DNA of 64,000 bases, from assembly GCF_028198165.1 (NCBI RefSeq), contig NZ_CP116339.1:2921001-2985000 (forward strand). Reading direction: 5' to 3'. The notes under the pieces are model-generated. The model had not been told where the DNA came from, made no database searches, and saw only the letters and a list, made by a program, of their open reading frames with translations. Shown piece by piece: positions 53,264 through 63,325 of the stretch. This stretch comes from Pseudoxanthomonas sp. JBR18. GTDB taxonomy: Bacteria; Pseudomonadota; Gammaproteobacteria; Xanthomonadales; Xanthomonadaceae. Positions within the stretch are counted from its first letter, which is position 1. Each line of letters starts with the position of its first letter. Made by a program: the position numbers and the translations under genes.

Positions 53264-54010
53264 ATGATCCTCAATATCGCCGCTTACCACTTCGTCCGCA
53301 TCGATGCGCCGCGCGCCCTGGCCGACGCGCTCTATGCGCGCGCCGATGCCGCCGGCCTGCGCGGCACGATCCTGGTCGCACCTGAAGGTTTGAACCTGTT
53401 TCTGGCAGGGGCGCCGGACGCGCTTGTCGGCTTTCTGGACACGCTGCGCGAAGACGCCCGCTTTGCCGGGCTGCAGGTCAAGGAAAGCCACAGCGAGGCG
53501 ATGCCGTTCGGCCGCCTCAAGGCCAAGGTCAAGGCGGAGATCATCACCTTCCGTCATGCGGGCACCGCACCGCTGGACCGGCCTCGCGCGCCCGCCGTGG
53601 CTCCGCGCGATCTCGCACGCTGGCTGGATCAGGGGCATGACGATGCCGGCCGGCCGGTGGTCCTGCTGGATACCCGCAACGAAGAGGAAGTCGGCCACGG
53701 CAGCTTCGCCGGTGCATTGACCTTGCCGATCACCGACTTCACCCAACTGCCCGATGCCCTGGCGCCGCACCGGCCGGCACTGGCCGAAGCGACGGTGGTG
53801 AGCTTCTGCACCGGTGGCGTGCGCTGCGAGAAGGCTGCGCTGTGGATGCACGACACCGGCATGGACAACGTGCTGCAGCTCGAAGGCGGGATCCTGGGCT
53901 ATTTCGAACACGTCGGCGGCCGCCACTACGACGGCGCGTGCTTCGTGTTCGACGACCGGGTGGCGCTGCGACCGGACCTGTCGCCGATCGCCGCTTCGGC
54001 GCAGGACTGA
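53264..54010 (+). CDS. trhO: tRNA uridine(34) hydroxylase TrhO (rhodanese family)
   Basis: Oxygen-dependent hydroxylation of U34, the prephenate-independent route to ho5U in tRNA. 248 residues: N-terminal domain (MILNIAAYHFVRIDAPRALA, RGTILVAPEGLNLFLAG) and a rhodanese domain (VVLLDTRNEEEVGHGSFAGA) with catalytic-site FCTGGVRCEKA (C182 and C188), then GGILGYFEHVGG. Shorter than E. coli YceA, as usual for the short TrhO forms. Confidence 0.94.
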   Translation: MILNIAAYHFVRIDAPRALADALYARADAAGLRGTILVAPEGLNLFLAGAPDALVGFLDTLREDARFAGLQVKESHSEAMPFGRLKAKVKAEIITFRHAGTAPLDRPRAPAVAPRDLARWLDQGHDDAGRPVVLLDTRNEEEVGHGSFAGALTLPITDFTQLPDALAPHRPALAEATVVSFCTGGVRCEKAALWMHDTGMDNVLQLEGGILGYFEHVGGRHYDGACFVFDDRVALRPDLSPIAASAQD

Positions 54011-54013
54011 GGA

Positions 54014-55090
54014 TCAGGGAGACCGCAGGACGCGGTCGCGGCCTTCGCGCTTGGCCCGCAGCAGGGCGTGGTCGGCCCGGCGCATCGCATCCTCCAACGA
54101 CTCGATGGTGCGCACCTGGCACAGCCCGGCGCTGACGGTCAGCGGGCAAGCGCCCGGCATGGCGCGCACGGCATCGCACAGGGCCTTCACCATCTCCAGC
54201 GCCGCGGCCTCGGGCGCGCCGGGCATGAGCAGGACGAATTCCTCGCCTCCGAGCCGGGCGATCACGTCCTGGCGGCGCGCGTGACGCCGCATCACCCCGG
54301 CCACGGCGCGTAGGGCCGCATCGCCGGCGGCGTGTCCATGTTCGTCGTTGACCCGCTTGAAATGGTCCAGGTCCAGGTAGGCCAGCGACATCGGACGGCG
54401 CGCATTGCGTGTCGCCTGGAACACCGTGCCGGCATGCATGAACCAGCCCTCGCGGTTGTACAGCCCGGTCAGGACATCGCGCTCCACCCGCAGTTCCAGC
54501 GCCCTGCGCAGTTCGTGCAGGTCCACGGCGATCTGCAGCCGGGCATGGCGCATATACAACCCCGCCATGATGCCGAGCGCGATCACGGCCAGCGTCGTCC
54601 ACCACTCGGCCAGCGCGGCCTGGCGCCAGGCCAATAGCGCCACCATGGGCAGGACCAGGCCCAACGACATGCCCAGCGTATCGCGCAGGCGGATGGTCAG
54701 CGGCAGGCTCTGCATGGCGACGAGCATCGCCACGACGTGCACCAGGCTCAGGCGCGCCGGCTCGGTCTGCACGCTCAAGGCCAAGGCCATGTTGATCAGC
54801 GCCACGCCGGCGATGGCCATCCACGCGCTCCCGCCCGGGCTCACCCAGTGACGGCGGATGGACTGACCCAGCGCGGCGATCACCAGCGACAATGCCAGCC
54901 GCACGGGCATCTGGCGCCAGGCGGTCGGATTGTCCAGCAGGATCTCGCGCACGCCGGCGATCAGGAACAGCAGCGGGGCGAACAGGAACAGGACCACGAC
55001 ATAGTGACGCGACTGCTCGCGCTGCTGCGCGATCAGCGCCTCGCGCTCTTCCCACGCCAGCTCGTCCAGCCGGCCGTTCAACCACCCCAT
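54014..55090 (-). CDS. Membrane-bound diguanylate cyclase (GGDEF)
   Basis: 358 residues from ATG 55090; a TTG at 55129 would extend it by 13. Five or six membrane helices in the first half (VVVLFLFAPLLFLIAGVREI, WTTLAVIALGIMAGLYM) are followed by a coiled segment and a GGDEF domain with DVLTGLYNREGW, YLDLDHFKRVNDEHGHAAGD and an intact GGEEF active site (RLGGEEFVLLMP). No EAL domain and no obvious RxxD inhibitory site. Probably makes cyclic di-GMP in response to a membrane signal; convergent with trhO, 3 bp apart. Confidence 0.93.
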   Translation of the reverse strand: MGWLNGRLDELAWEEREALIAQQREQSRHYVVVLFLFAPLLFLIAGVREILLDNPTAWRQMPVRLALSLVIAALGQSIRRHWVSPGGSAWMAIAGVALINMALALSVQTEPARLSLVHVVAMLVAMQSLPLTIRLRDTLGMSLGLVLPMVALLAWRQAALAEWWTTLAVIALGIMAGLYMRHARLQIAVDLHELRRALELRVERDVLTGLYNREGWFMHAGTVFQATRNARRPMSLAYLDLDHFKRVNDEHGHAAGDAALRAVAGVMRRHARRQDVIARLGGEEFVLLMPGAPEAAALEMVKALCDAVRAMPGACPLTVSAGLCQVRTIESLEDAMRRADHALLRAKREGRDRVLRSP

Positions 55091-55199
55091 CTCGCACTGC
55101 CCCTGTTCCAACCTGTCGACAATAGCCAAAAATCCCGCTCACCGGGCGAATGCCTGCGGCCGCTATGATCCCGGCGACGTGCACTGCCAAGGCCGCGAC

Positions 55200-55871
55200 A
55201 TGATCACCGTTCACCATCTCAACAACTCGCGCTCCCAGCGCGTGCTGTGGCTGCTCGAGGAGCTTGGACTGGACTACACGGTGGTCCGTTACCAGCGCGA
55301 TCCGCGCACCATGCTGGCGCCGCCGGAGCTCAAGCAGATCCATCCGCTGGGCAAGTCCCCGGTCGTGCAGGACGACGCCCGGCTGCTGGCCGAGTCCGGC
55401 GCCATCATCGAATACCTGGTCGACACCTACGACGCGCAGCGTGCGCTCGCGCCCTCGCCGGGGACCGATGAACACCTGCGCTATCGCTACTGGCTGCACT
55501 ATGCGGAGGGCTCGCTGATGCCGCCGTTGCTGGTGACCCTGGTGTTCAACCGCATCCGCAGTGCGCCGATGCCGTTCTTCGTCAAGCCCATTGCCCGGGC
55601 CATCGCCGACAAGGGGCTGGCCGGCTTCGCGCGGCCGCAGGTGCGGCTGCACCTGGATTACCTGGAAGCCGAGCTGCGGCAGCGGCCGTGGTTCGTCGGC
55701 GAGGATTTCTCGGCGGCCGACATCGCCCTGAGCTTCCCGCTGGAGGCGGCGCAGGCTAGGTACGGCTTCGAGGACTACCCGCTGCTGGCCCGATTCATCG
55801 AGCGCATCCATGCGCGCCCGGCCTATCAGCGTGCGCTGGCCCAGGGCGGTCCCTACGACCTGCTGAGCTGA
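55200..55871 (+). CDS. Glutathione S-transferase family protein
   Basis: 223 residues from ATG 55200: thioredoxin-like N-terminal domain ([40 protein letters not shown]) with the cis-Pro and Glu/Ser glutathione site, and an all-helical C-terminal domain ([20 protein letters not shown]). Active-site Ser in NSRSQR. Cytoplasmic; could use glutathione made by GshB encoded in this window. Substrate unknown. Confidence 0.92.
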   Translation: MITVHHLNNSRSQRVLWLLEELGLDYTVVRYQRDPRTMLAPPELKQIHPLGKSPVVQDDARLLAESGAIIEYLVDTYDAQRALAPSPGTDEHLRYRYWLHYAEGSLMPPLLVTLVFNRIRSAPMPFFVKPIARAIADKGLAGFARPQVRLHLDYLEAELRQRPWFVGEDFSAADIALSFPLEAAQARYGFEDYPLLARFIERIHARPAYQRALAQGGPYDLLS

Positions 55872-55929
55872 ATACAGCGTCGCATCGGCGGGGGTGGAAG
55901 CAGGCGGCCTGCGGCCTCATGTTGATGGC

Positions 55930-56943
<1,014 letters not shown>

Positions 56944-57014
56944 ACGGCGTGCCCGGGCCGAGCGGGGCGCGAGGGGTTACCCTAGTGCCTCACGCAGTCT
57001 GTCTTTCGTTTCCC

Positions 57015-57419
57015 ATGTCGATCACCTCCAAGCAGCGCCGTGATGCGCGCAAGCGCCGTGAGCAGCGCGCCCGCAACCAGGACGTCGCCAGCGCCGCAGC
57101 GCCTTCCCCGATCGAGCCGCACGCCGAGCTGCGCGACGCCGACCAGCAACTGCTGGCCGGCATCGTGCGCCGCGACGGGCAGTGGGTGCTAGGCATGGAT
57201 GGCCGCATCGCTGGGGAATCGGACAGCGCTGCGCACGTGCTGGCGCTGATCCTGCGGGCGGCCGAACTGCATGACCGTGCTGGCACCAACGTGCGTCTGG
57301 AGTATTCGGAGACGCTCAAGCAAGCCGCCCACGCCGAGGCGGCCGGCCAGGGCCTGAGCTTCGATCAGTTCCGTCAGCAGCTGGTGGCCGGCCTGCAGGG
57401 CGAGCAGGACACCCACTAA
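57015..57419 (+). CDS. Conserved-looking hypothetical protein
   Basis: 134 residues from ATG 57015, not recognised. A highly basic N-terminus (MSITSKQRRDARKRREQRAR) precedes an acidic, helical body (ADQQLLAGIVRRDGQWVLGM; SETLKQAAHAEAAGQGLSFD). No signal peptide or membrane segment. The basic tail could bind nucleic acid, but this is only inference. The GNAT gene starts 6 bp later, probably in one transcript. Confidence 0.75.
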   Translation: MSITSKQRRDARKRREQRARNQDVASAAAPSPIEPHAELRDADQQLLAGIVRRDGQWVLGMDGRIAGESDSAAHVLALILRAAELHDRAGTNVRLEYSETLKQAAHAEAAGQGLSFDQFRQQLVAGLQGEQDTH

Positions 57420-57425
57420 ACCCGC

Positions 57426-57950
57426 ATGGCCGTGCCCGCATCGCGCGTGAGCTTACGGCGCCTGTTGCGCACCGATGCCGCCGCGCTGATCGCCGCGCAC
57501 CGCGCCAGCGTGGCCCTACATCGTTCCTGGGTGACCCCGTGCCTGGACCAGGCCGGGTTCGAGGCCTGGTTCTCCCGGACCCTGGCCGAGGACTATCTGA
57601 GCCTGATCGCGCTCGAACGCGGCAGTGGCGCCGTCGTCGGCGTGTTCAATGCCAGCCAGATCAGCCGAGGCAACTTCCTCAGCGCCTATCTGGGCTATTA
57701 CGCCTGCGTCCCGTACGCCGGGCGTGGATTGATGCGCGAAGCGCTGCCGCAGGCGATCGCCTACCTGTTTGGCGAAATCGGATTGCATCGCATCGAGGCC
57801 AATATCCAGCCCGGCAACGCCGCCTCGATCGCCCTGGCCCGCGGGGCTGGCTTTCGCCTGGAGGGCTTCTCCCCGCGCTACCTGCGTATCGACGGGGTCT
57901 GGCAGGACCACGAGCGCTGGGCGCTGCTGGCCGATGAGGCCGGATTCTAG
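57426..57950 (+). CDS. GNAT acetyltransferase, RimJ-like
   Basis: 174 residues: RVSLRRLLRTDAAALIAAHR start, GVFNASQISRGNFLSAYLGY, acetyl-CoA loop YAGRGLMREALPQAIAYLFG, and LHRIEANIQPGNAASIALAR, closing with the family's C-terminal IDGVWQDHERWALL. This pattern fits RimJ/RimL-type N-terminal acetyltransferases of ribosomal or other proteins. Converges on the M2 peptidase gene with a 4-bp gap. Confidence 0.9.
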   Translation: MAVPASRVSLRRLLRTDAAALIAAHRASVALHRSWVTPCLDQAGFEAWFSRTLAEDYLSLIALERGSGAVVGVFNASQISRGNFLSAYLGYYACVPYAGRGLMREALPQAIAYLFGEIGLHRIEANIQPGNAASIALARGAGFRLEGFSPRYLRIDGVWQDHERWALLADEAGF

Positions 57951-57954
57951 CGGC

Positions 57955-60042
57955 TCAGCGTTTCGCGTCGGCCTCGGACGCGGCCGAGGCCGGCACCCGC
58001 CATCCGCAGCTGCGGCCGGCGTTCTGCTCCTTCAGCCAGGCCTGTAGCGGTCGGAAGTATTCGAGCATCGGGCCGGCGTCCATCTTCTCGCTGCCGGTCA
58101 GGGTCTTGAGCGTCTGCTGCCAGGGCTGGCTGCTGCCCTGGCCGAGCATGGCCCAGAATTTCTGCCCGGCCACCTTGTTGTCGTAGAAGCTGCACTGGTT
58201 GAGGGGTCCGGTGTAGCCGGAGGCATCGCACAGTGCCTTGTAGAACTGGAACTGCAGGATGGCGGCCATGAAGTAGCGCGTATACGGCGTGTTGGCCGGC
58301 ACGTGGTACTTGGCGCCCGGATCGAACTGGTCCTCGCTGCGCGCCGAAGGGGGCGCGACACCCTGGTACTGCGCCTTGAGCCGCCACCAGGCCGCGTTGT
58401 ACTGATCCGGCTTGATCGAGCCATCGAACACGCCCCAGCGCCAGCGGTCGATCAGCAGTCCGAATGGCAGGAAGGCCACCTTGTTGAGCGCCATGCGCAT
58501 CTGCGCGTTGACCAGCGCCTGTTCGCTCTGCGCCTGCTCCGGCACCAAGCCGATCGAGGCCAGGTAATCGGGTGTCATCGCCAGCACGATGGTGTCGCCG
58601 ATCGCCTCGTGGAAGCCATCGTTGGCACCGGACTGGAACAGCGGCGGCTGCGCGTTGTAGGCCAGGTCGTAATACAGGTGGCCCAGCTCGTGGTAGATCG
58701 TGGTGAAGCTGTCCTCGTCCGGTTTGATGCACATCTTGGTGCGCACGTCGCCGGCCATGTCCAGGTCCCAGGCGCTGGCATGGCAGACCACATCACGGTC
58801 GCGCGGCTTGATGAACTGCGACTTGTCCCAGTAGCTGTCGGGCAGGGGCGGCATGCCGAGCGAGGTGTAGAAATCCTGCGCCCGGGCGGCCATGGCCTTG
58901 GCGCTGGCCAGGTCCGCGGCGTGGCGCAGGTCGGCGACGCGGGCGATCGCGCGGTCGTAGGCGCGGCGGTTCATGCGCTCGCGAGTGGCATCGTCCGGGG
59001 CATGCCCCAGCGCCTTGAGCTGGCTGGCGTAGTCCGCATCACGGGCATCCTCGAAGGGATCCTCGGTGTCCAGGCCGGCGTCCTTCAGCGTCTGCTCGTA
59101 GCGCTTGTCGTCGCCGGCCTGCAGTGCGGCGGTGATGTCCAGGCCACCGGCGTCCGGGTAGGGCTGCAGCAGGTCCCACAGATTGCTCCAGTCCTGGGCC
59201 CACATGTTGCCCATCAGCTGGGCCGGCAGCAGGCCGCCGTCGGCCTGACCGCGGGCGCCGTAGCGGGCTTCCAGCTTGCTGCGGGTGTAGCACTGCAGCT
59301 GTTCGTAGAGCGGTTTGACCTGGCCCCATAGCCGATCGGTGTCGGCGGCGATCTCACCGGGCGCCATGTCGTAGCCGCTGCGCCACAGCTCGCCGGCATC
59401 GGCGAAGCCCATGTCCCGCGCGCCTTCGTTGACCAGTTCCACGAAGCGCGTGTAGTCGCCGCGCATCGGCGCGCCGATCGCATGCCAGCCCTGCCAGGCG
59501 TCGAGCTGGGCGTCGTAGTCGCGGCTATGCGCCAGCACGTCCTCCAACTGGCCCAGCTGCCGGCATTGCTGCACATCGCCCTCGCCGGTGCAATAGCGGC
59601 CGGCGCCGTACATGCCTTCCATGCGCGTGGCGATGCGGGTCAGCTCAGCGAGCTTCTGCGGATCGCGCGGGGCCGGCATGGCGGTCATCAGCTTGAGCTG
59701 GTGGATGGCGCGTGCGGTCTGCGGCGCCATCTTCTGCCCTTCGAAGCGCCGCGACTGGGCGATCCAGGCATTGAGCTGGGTCAGGGCGCCTTCGTTGGCC
59801 TTGGCGGCCACGCGCTGGCTGTCGTCGTTGATGTAGGTGGACGACAGCCACTGGGCCGAGTTGATTGCCGGCGACTGGAGGCGCAACTGCGCGTTGACGC
59901 GTTCGACGAAGGCATCGGCGGTCTCACCTTCGGGTGCCTTGGCCACCCCGGGCGTCGCCGGTTCCTCGTCGCGGCCGCAGCCGGACAACAGGGCCAGCGA
60001 CAGGCTGGCGGCGACGGCAAACACGAGGTGGCGTGGCTTCAC
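57955..60042 (-). CDS. M2-family (angiotensin-converting-enzyme-like) dicarboxypeptidase lipoprotein
   Basis: 695 residues from GTG 60042, preceded by GGGAAGAG. Lipoprotein signal with lipobox LSGC (C22). Zinc site H451-E-L-G-H455 with third ligand E479 (GFHEAIGD), exactly the HExxH-x23-E spacing of peptidase family M2. Substrate-pocket region TPYTRYFMAAILQFQFYKAL is present. Probably periplasmic, removing C-terminal dipeptides. Bacterial ACE homologues are well known in Xanthomonas. Confidence 0.95.
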   Translation of the reverse strand: MKPRHLVFAVAASLSLALLSGCGRDEEPATPGVAKAPEGETADAFVERVNAQLRLQSPAINSAQWLSSTYINDDSQRVAAKANEGALTQLNAWIAQSRRFEGQKMAPQTARAIHQLKLMTAMPAPRDPQKLAELTRIATRMEGMYGAGRYCTGEGDVQQCRQLGQLEDVLAHSRDYDAQLDAWQGWHAIGAPMRGDYTRFVELVNEGARDMGFADAGELWRSGYDMAPGEIAADTDRLWGQVKPLYEQLQCYTRSKLEARYGARGQADGGLLPAQLMGNMWAQDWSNLWDLLQPYPDAGGLDITAALQAGDDKRYEQTLKDAGLDTEDPFEDARDADYASQLKALGHAPDDATRERMNRRAYDRAIARVADLRHAADLASAKAMAARAQDFYTSLGMPPLPDSYWDKSQFIKPRDRDVVCHASAWDLDMAGDVRTKMCIKPDEDSFTTIYHELGHLYYDLAYNAQPPLFQSGANDGFHEAIGDTIVLAMTPDYLASIGLVPEQAQSEQALVNAQMRMALNKVAFLPFGLLIDRWRWGVFDGSIKPDQYNAAWWRLKAQYQGVAPPSARSEDQFDPGAKYHVPANTPYTRYFMAAILQFQFYKALCDASGYTGPLNQCSFYDNKVAGQKFWAMLGQGSSQPWQQTLKTLTGSEKMDAGPMLEYFRPLQAWLKEQNAGRSCGWRVPASAASEADAKR

Positions 60043-60120
60043 GTGACTCTTCCCTGGGCGCAGTGCAGCCCGCAGGCTAGTGAAGGGCTGCGCGTCCCGC
60101 AAGCACGATGGCACCCGGGA

Positions 60121-60789
60121 TCATGCGGGCAGGGCGGCGCGAATCTGTTGGCGCAGTCGCTGTGCCCAGCGACGGATGCGCCGCCGTGCGGTGGCACCGA
60201 ACCAACCTGGCATGCGGGCGATCCGGCCCACGCGCGCCAGGGGCCTGACATCGACACAGACCAGCCGCGGGCCCGGTTCGTCGCCGACCACCAGCAGGTT
60301 GCCGGCATGGACGTCGAACAGCGGGATGCGATGTCTGAGCAGCCATTGCTCGAACTGATCCACGGCCGCGCACAACGAGGTGGCTGGATAGTCCGATGCC
60401 CCGAGCAGTAGCGTGGACAGGCTGGGCGCGGGTGCGCCGTCGGGCAGTGTGACACGCTCGCAGCACAGCGCCTGGCCGTAGGCGGTGCGGTACATGCCCA
60501 GCACGGTCGCCAGATGAGGCTGCAGGTCCTGCGGCGACAGCCGTGCCGAGAGCTGCAGCCAGGCGCGCAGTTCGGCGTGGTTTTCGTCGCGTTGCGGCGC
60601 CCGGCCGGCGCGCCAGCGCTGCACGCGGCGGCGCAGCCCGGCGCGCGCACGCTGGCCGGACGGGAGCATGAATTTGAGGCAATGACGCGTGTCGCGCCGG
60701 TCGATCACGCAGACCCGATCGGCGCTGCGACCGAGTACGGTCATGTGGTTCCAGGCATCACCGGGCCTTGGACCGGTTTCGGTACTCAT
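60121..60789 (-). CDS. YrbL-type (PhoP regulatory network) kinase-like protein
   Basis: 222 residues. LRRRVQRWRAGRAPQRDENH, ATVLGMYRTAYGQALCCERV and the catalytic-loop-like IPLFDVHAGNLLVVGDEPGP followed by LVCVDVRPLARV resemble YrbL/InaA-type small protein-kinase-fold proteins. The loop has DVHAGN rather than a canonical HxD-x4-N, and the second metal Asp is in VDVRP. Function in the family is poorly known. Lies 44 bp before the next gene on the same strand. Confidence 0.7.
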   Translation of the reverse strand: MSTETGPRPGDAWNHMTVLGRSADRVCVIDRRDTRHCLKFMLPSGQRARAGLRRRVQRWRAGRAPQRDENHAELRAWLQLSARLSPQDLQPHLATVLGMYRTAYGQALCCERVTLPDGAPAPSLSTLLLGASDYPATSLCAAVDQFEQWLLRHRIPLFDVHAGNLLVVGDEPGPRLVCVDVRPLARVGRIARMPGWFGATARRRIRRWAQRLRQQIRAALPA

Positions 60790-60833
60790 CTGGCGTCCCC
60801 TGAAACGCGCGCTGTCCGGATTCTGGTCGTGAC

Positions 60834-61355
60834 TCAGGTGGGCAGGCCGCGTTCGGCCAGCCAGCGCCGCGCATCCTCGGCGTCATGTTCGATCCACGCC
60901 GCGGTCGACCCGAGCCGGAACGAATACCCCCACGCGTCCATATCGGCCATCAGCCGCGCACGCCCCACGCCGGGCAGTTGGTCGGCCAGCACGACCTGCA
61001 GGTAGCAGGTGGCATCCTCCTCGATGTCCGAGTCGGTCGCGTCGGTATGGACCAGGGCGCGGGCCTCGGGCGTGAGCACGATCAGGTGGCAGGCCTCGTG
61101 CAGCATCGAGTGCACCGGCGTGTCGCCGCGCACGTAGACGTTGTGCGCGATCACGCCGGCTTCCGGATCGCCCCAGAAGCTGCCGGGGATCGGGACCCCG
61201 TCCGGCACCTTGTGCAGGACCAGGTCGAACCGCGCCAGCAGCGCGGCCAGCGTGTCGAACGCCATCTGTCCCACGCGCAACACGGTGGCCATGGCCGCAT
61301 CACTGCCCGGCTCCGGCATGGGGTCGGAAAAGGCAAGGGCGTTTTGCGATGTCAT
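60834..61355 (-). CDS. Putative zinc metalloprotease-like protein (HEACH motif, ImmA/IrrE-like)
   Basis: 173 residues from ATG 61355, family not firmly recognised. PVHSMLHEACHLIVLTP contains an HExxH motif (H86-H90), and IEEDATCYLQVVLADQL, with E112/E113 about 22 residues later, resembles the third-ligand helix of ImmA/IrrE-type zincins (EExAxxFA). No DNA-binding domain or signal peptide is seen. Encoded 55 bp after minE on the same strand, so possibly in the min transcript. Confidence 0.72.
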   Translation of the reverse strand: MTSQNALAFSDPMPEPGSDAAMATVLRVGQMAFDTLAALLARFDLVLHKVPDGVPIPGSFWGDPEAGVIAHNVYVRGDTPVHSMLHEACHLIVLTPEARALVHTDATDSDIEEDATCYLQVVLADQLPGVGRARLMADMDAWGYSFRLGSTAAWIEHDAEDARRWLAERGLPT

Positions 61356-61410
61356 GGCGTCGTGCGTGTGCGAGAAGAGGCACGGGCCGCGAGGCCCGCA
61401 CCGGGATGGA

Positions 61411-61665
61411 TCAGGCCTTGCCTTCGGGCAGGGCCACCGAGATGTCCAGCACGTCGTGGTCACCGTCCTTGAGCAGGTCGACCTTGACTGCGTCGGCGTC
61501 GATGTTGACGTACTTCTTGATCACTTCCAGCAGCTCGCGCTGCAGCAGCGGCAGGTAATCGGGCCCGCCACGCTGGTTGCGCTCCTGGGCAATGATGATC
61601 TGCAGACGATTCTTGGCCGTCTCGGCGGTGTTCTTCTTGGCTTTGAGGAAATCGAACATACCCAT
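61411..61665 (-). CDS. minE: Cell division topological specificity factor MinE
   Basis: 84 residues. ATG 61665 is chosen because GGAGGTTGAGC precedes it and it gives [20 protein letters not shown]. Anti-MinCD helix and beta region [20 protein letters not shown], then dimer region [20 protein letters not shown]. Displaces MinC from MinD and drives pole-to-pole oscillation. Two nt after minD. Confidence 0.98.
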   Translation of the reverse strand: MGMFDFLKAKKNTAETAKNRLQIIIAQERNQRGGPDYLPLLQRELLEVIKKYVNIDADAVKVDLLKDGDHDVLDISVALPEGKA

Positions 61666-61667
61666 GC

Positions 61668-62477
61668 TCAACCTCCGAACAGCTTGCTGAAGAAGCCCTT
61701 CTTCTCGAATGTAGTGAAGCGCATCGGACGGTCTTCACCCAGCAGGCGGGCCACGGCGTCGTCATAGGCCTGGCCGGCGGGCGATTCCAGATCCAGGATC
61801 ACCGGTTCGCCCTTGTTGGAGGCGTTGAGCACGTCGCCGGACTCGGGGATCACGCCGATGGTCTTCAGGCCCAGCACTTCCTCCACGTCCTTGATGGACA
61901 GCATCTCGCCGGTCTCCACGCGGGCCGGGTTGTAGCGGGTCAGCAGCAGCTGCGGGCTGATGGTCTTGCCCTCCTCGGCGCGGCGGGTCTTGGAATCCAG
62001 CAGGCCCAGGATGCGGTCGGAGTCGCGCACCGAGGACACTTCCGGATTGACCACCACGATCGCCTTGTGGGCGAAGTACATCGCCAGGAAGGCGCCCTTC
62101 TCGATGCCGGCCGGCGAATCGCACACCACGAAGTCGAAGCCGTCGGCATCCAGGTCCTTGAGCACCTTCTCCACGCCCTCGGACGTCAGTGCGTCCTTGT
62201 CGCGGGTCTGCGAGGCGGCCAGCACGAACAGCGTATCGAAGCGCTTGTCCTTGATCAGGGCCTGCTTGAGGGTGGCCTCGCCCTGGGTGACGTTGATGAA
62301 GTCGTACACCACCCGGCGCTCGCAGCCCATGATCAGGTCCAGGTTGCGCAGGCCGACATCGAAATCGATGACCGCGACCTTCTTGCCGCGACGGGCCAGG
62401 CCGCACGCGATGCTGGCGCTGGTGGTGGTCTTGCCTACGCCGCCCTTGCCGGACGTGACGACGATGATCTCAGCCAA
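61668..62477 (-). CDS. minD: Septum site-determining ATPase MinD
   Basis: 269 residues. The start is a TTG at 62477 (GGAG 7 nt upstream) giving [20 protein letters not shown], the standard MinD N-terminus; no ATG is available close by. Deviant Walker A KGGVGKTT, switch [13 protein letters not shown], and a C-terminal amphipathic membrane helix (FFSKLFGG). Recruits MinC to the membrane. 83 bp separate it from minC. Confidence 0.97.
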   Translation of the reverse strand: MAEIIVVTSGKGGVGKTTTSASIACGLARRGKKVAVIDFDVGLRNLDLIMGCERRVVYDFINVTQGEATLKQALIKDKRFDTLFVLAASQTRDKDALTSEGVEKVLKDLDADGFDFVVCDSPAGIEKGAFLAMYFAHKAIVVVNPEVSSVRDSDRILGLLDSKTRRAEEGKTISPQLLLTRYNPARVETGEMLSIKDVEEVLGLKTIGVIPESGDVLNASNKGEPVILDLESPAGQAYDDAVARLLGEDRPMRFTTFEKKGFFSKLFGG

Positions 62478-62560
62478 TGGTGTTCTCCGAAAAAAGGGGG
62501 TGCGATGGATGCATGTTGCAGGTGGCACCGGCCGGGGGACCGGCGCCGGCGCCGCGCGGG

Positions 62561-63325
62561 TCAATCCTGCGCGGCGATGTTCAGTTGTCCGTCTTCCAGC
62601 CAGACCTGCACGGCCTTGCCGTGCAGGGCACGGGGGACGTCGTCCAGGACCTTGTAGTGCCCGGCGATGGCGACCAGTTCGGCATGGAAGGCGCTGCAGA
62701 AGATACGCGCCTCCTGGTTGCCCTGTGCGCCGGCCAGGGCGCGGCCGCGCAGGGGACCGTAGATATGGATCGAGCCGTCGGCGATGACTTCGGCCCCGGC
62801 GCCGACCGTGGTCAGGACGGTCAGGTCGCGCTGCTCGGCATAGAGTTGCTGGCCCGAGCGCACGGCGGTCTTCTGCACCAGACCCGGCTGGGCCGGGCTC
62901 TTGGGCGGCGGTGCTGGGGCCGGCTCAGGGGCGGGCGCGACCGGCGGCGGGGCCGGGGCGGGCGCCGGTTCGCTGCGTTCGTATTGGGCGCGGAACTTGG
63001 CCAGCAGGGGCAGGCCGAGCTGCTCGGACAGGGCCTCGATCTCCGAGGTGCCGTACGCCAGGGCGATGGGCAGGACACCGGCCGCGCGCAGGCCCTCGAG
63101 CAGGGCCCGGGCGGTGTCCACGTCGGGCGTGCGCATCAGGCCGCCGAAGTCGATGATGACCGCGGCGCGCCCGAACAGCTTGGGCGCGCGCTGCACGCGC
63201 TCGCGCATCTCGCGCACCAGCGCTTCGACATCCAGGGTGCGCACGCGCAGGTTGGCGACGCCGACCTGGCCGATCTTCAGTTCGCCGGCCTGCTCGTAGC
63301 CGGCGACAGGGGAAGGTGCGCTCAT
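62561..63325 (-). CDS. minC: Septum site-determining protein MinC
   Basis: FtsZ-polymer inhibitor recruited by MinD. 254 residues from ATG 63325: N-terminal FtsZ-inhibitory domain (ELKIGQVGVANLRVRTLDVE), a proline/alanine linker of about 30 residues (PAPAPAPPPVAPAPEPAPAP) and a C-terminal beta-helix (VRSGQQLYAEQRDLTVLTTV, ADGSIHIYGPLRGRALAGAQ). Its ATG overlaps the preceding GNAT gene's stop (ATGA). Confidence 0.97.
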   Translation of the reverse strand: MSAPSPVAGYEQAGELKIGQVGVANLRVRTLDVEALVREMRERVQRAPKLFGRAAVIIDFGGLMRTPDVDTARALLEGLRAAGVLPIALAYGTSEIEALSEQLGLPLLAKFRAQYERSEPAPAPAPPPVAPAPEPAPAPPPKSPAQPGLVQKTAVRSGQQLYAEQRDLTVLTTVGAGAEVIADGSIHIYGPLRGRALAGAQGNQEARIFCSAFHAELVAIAGHYKVLDDVPRALHGKAVQVWLEDGQLNIAAQD

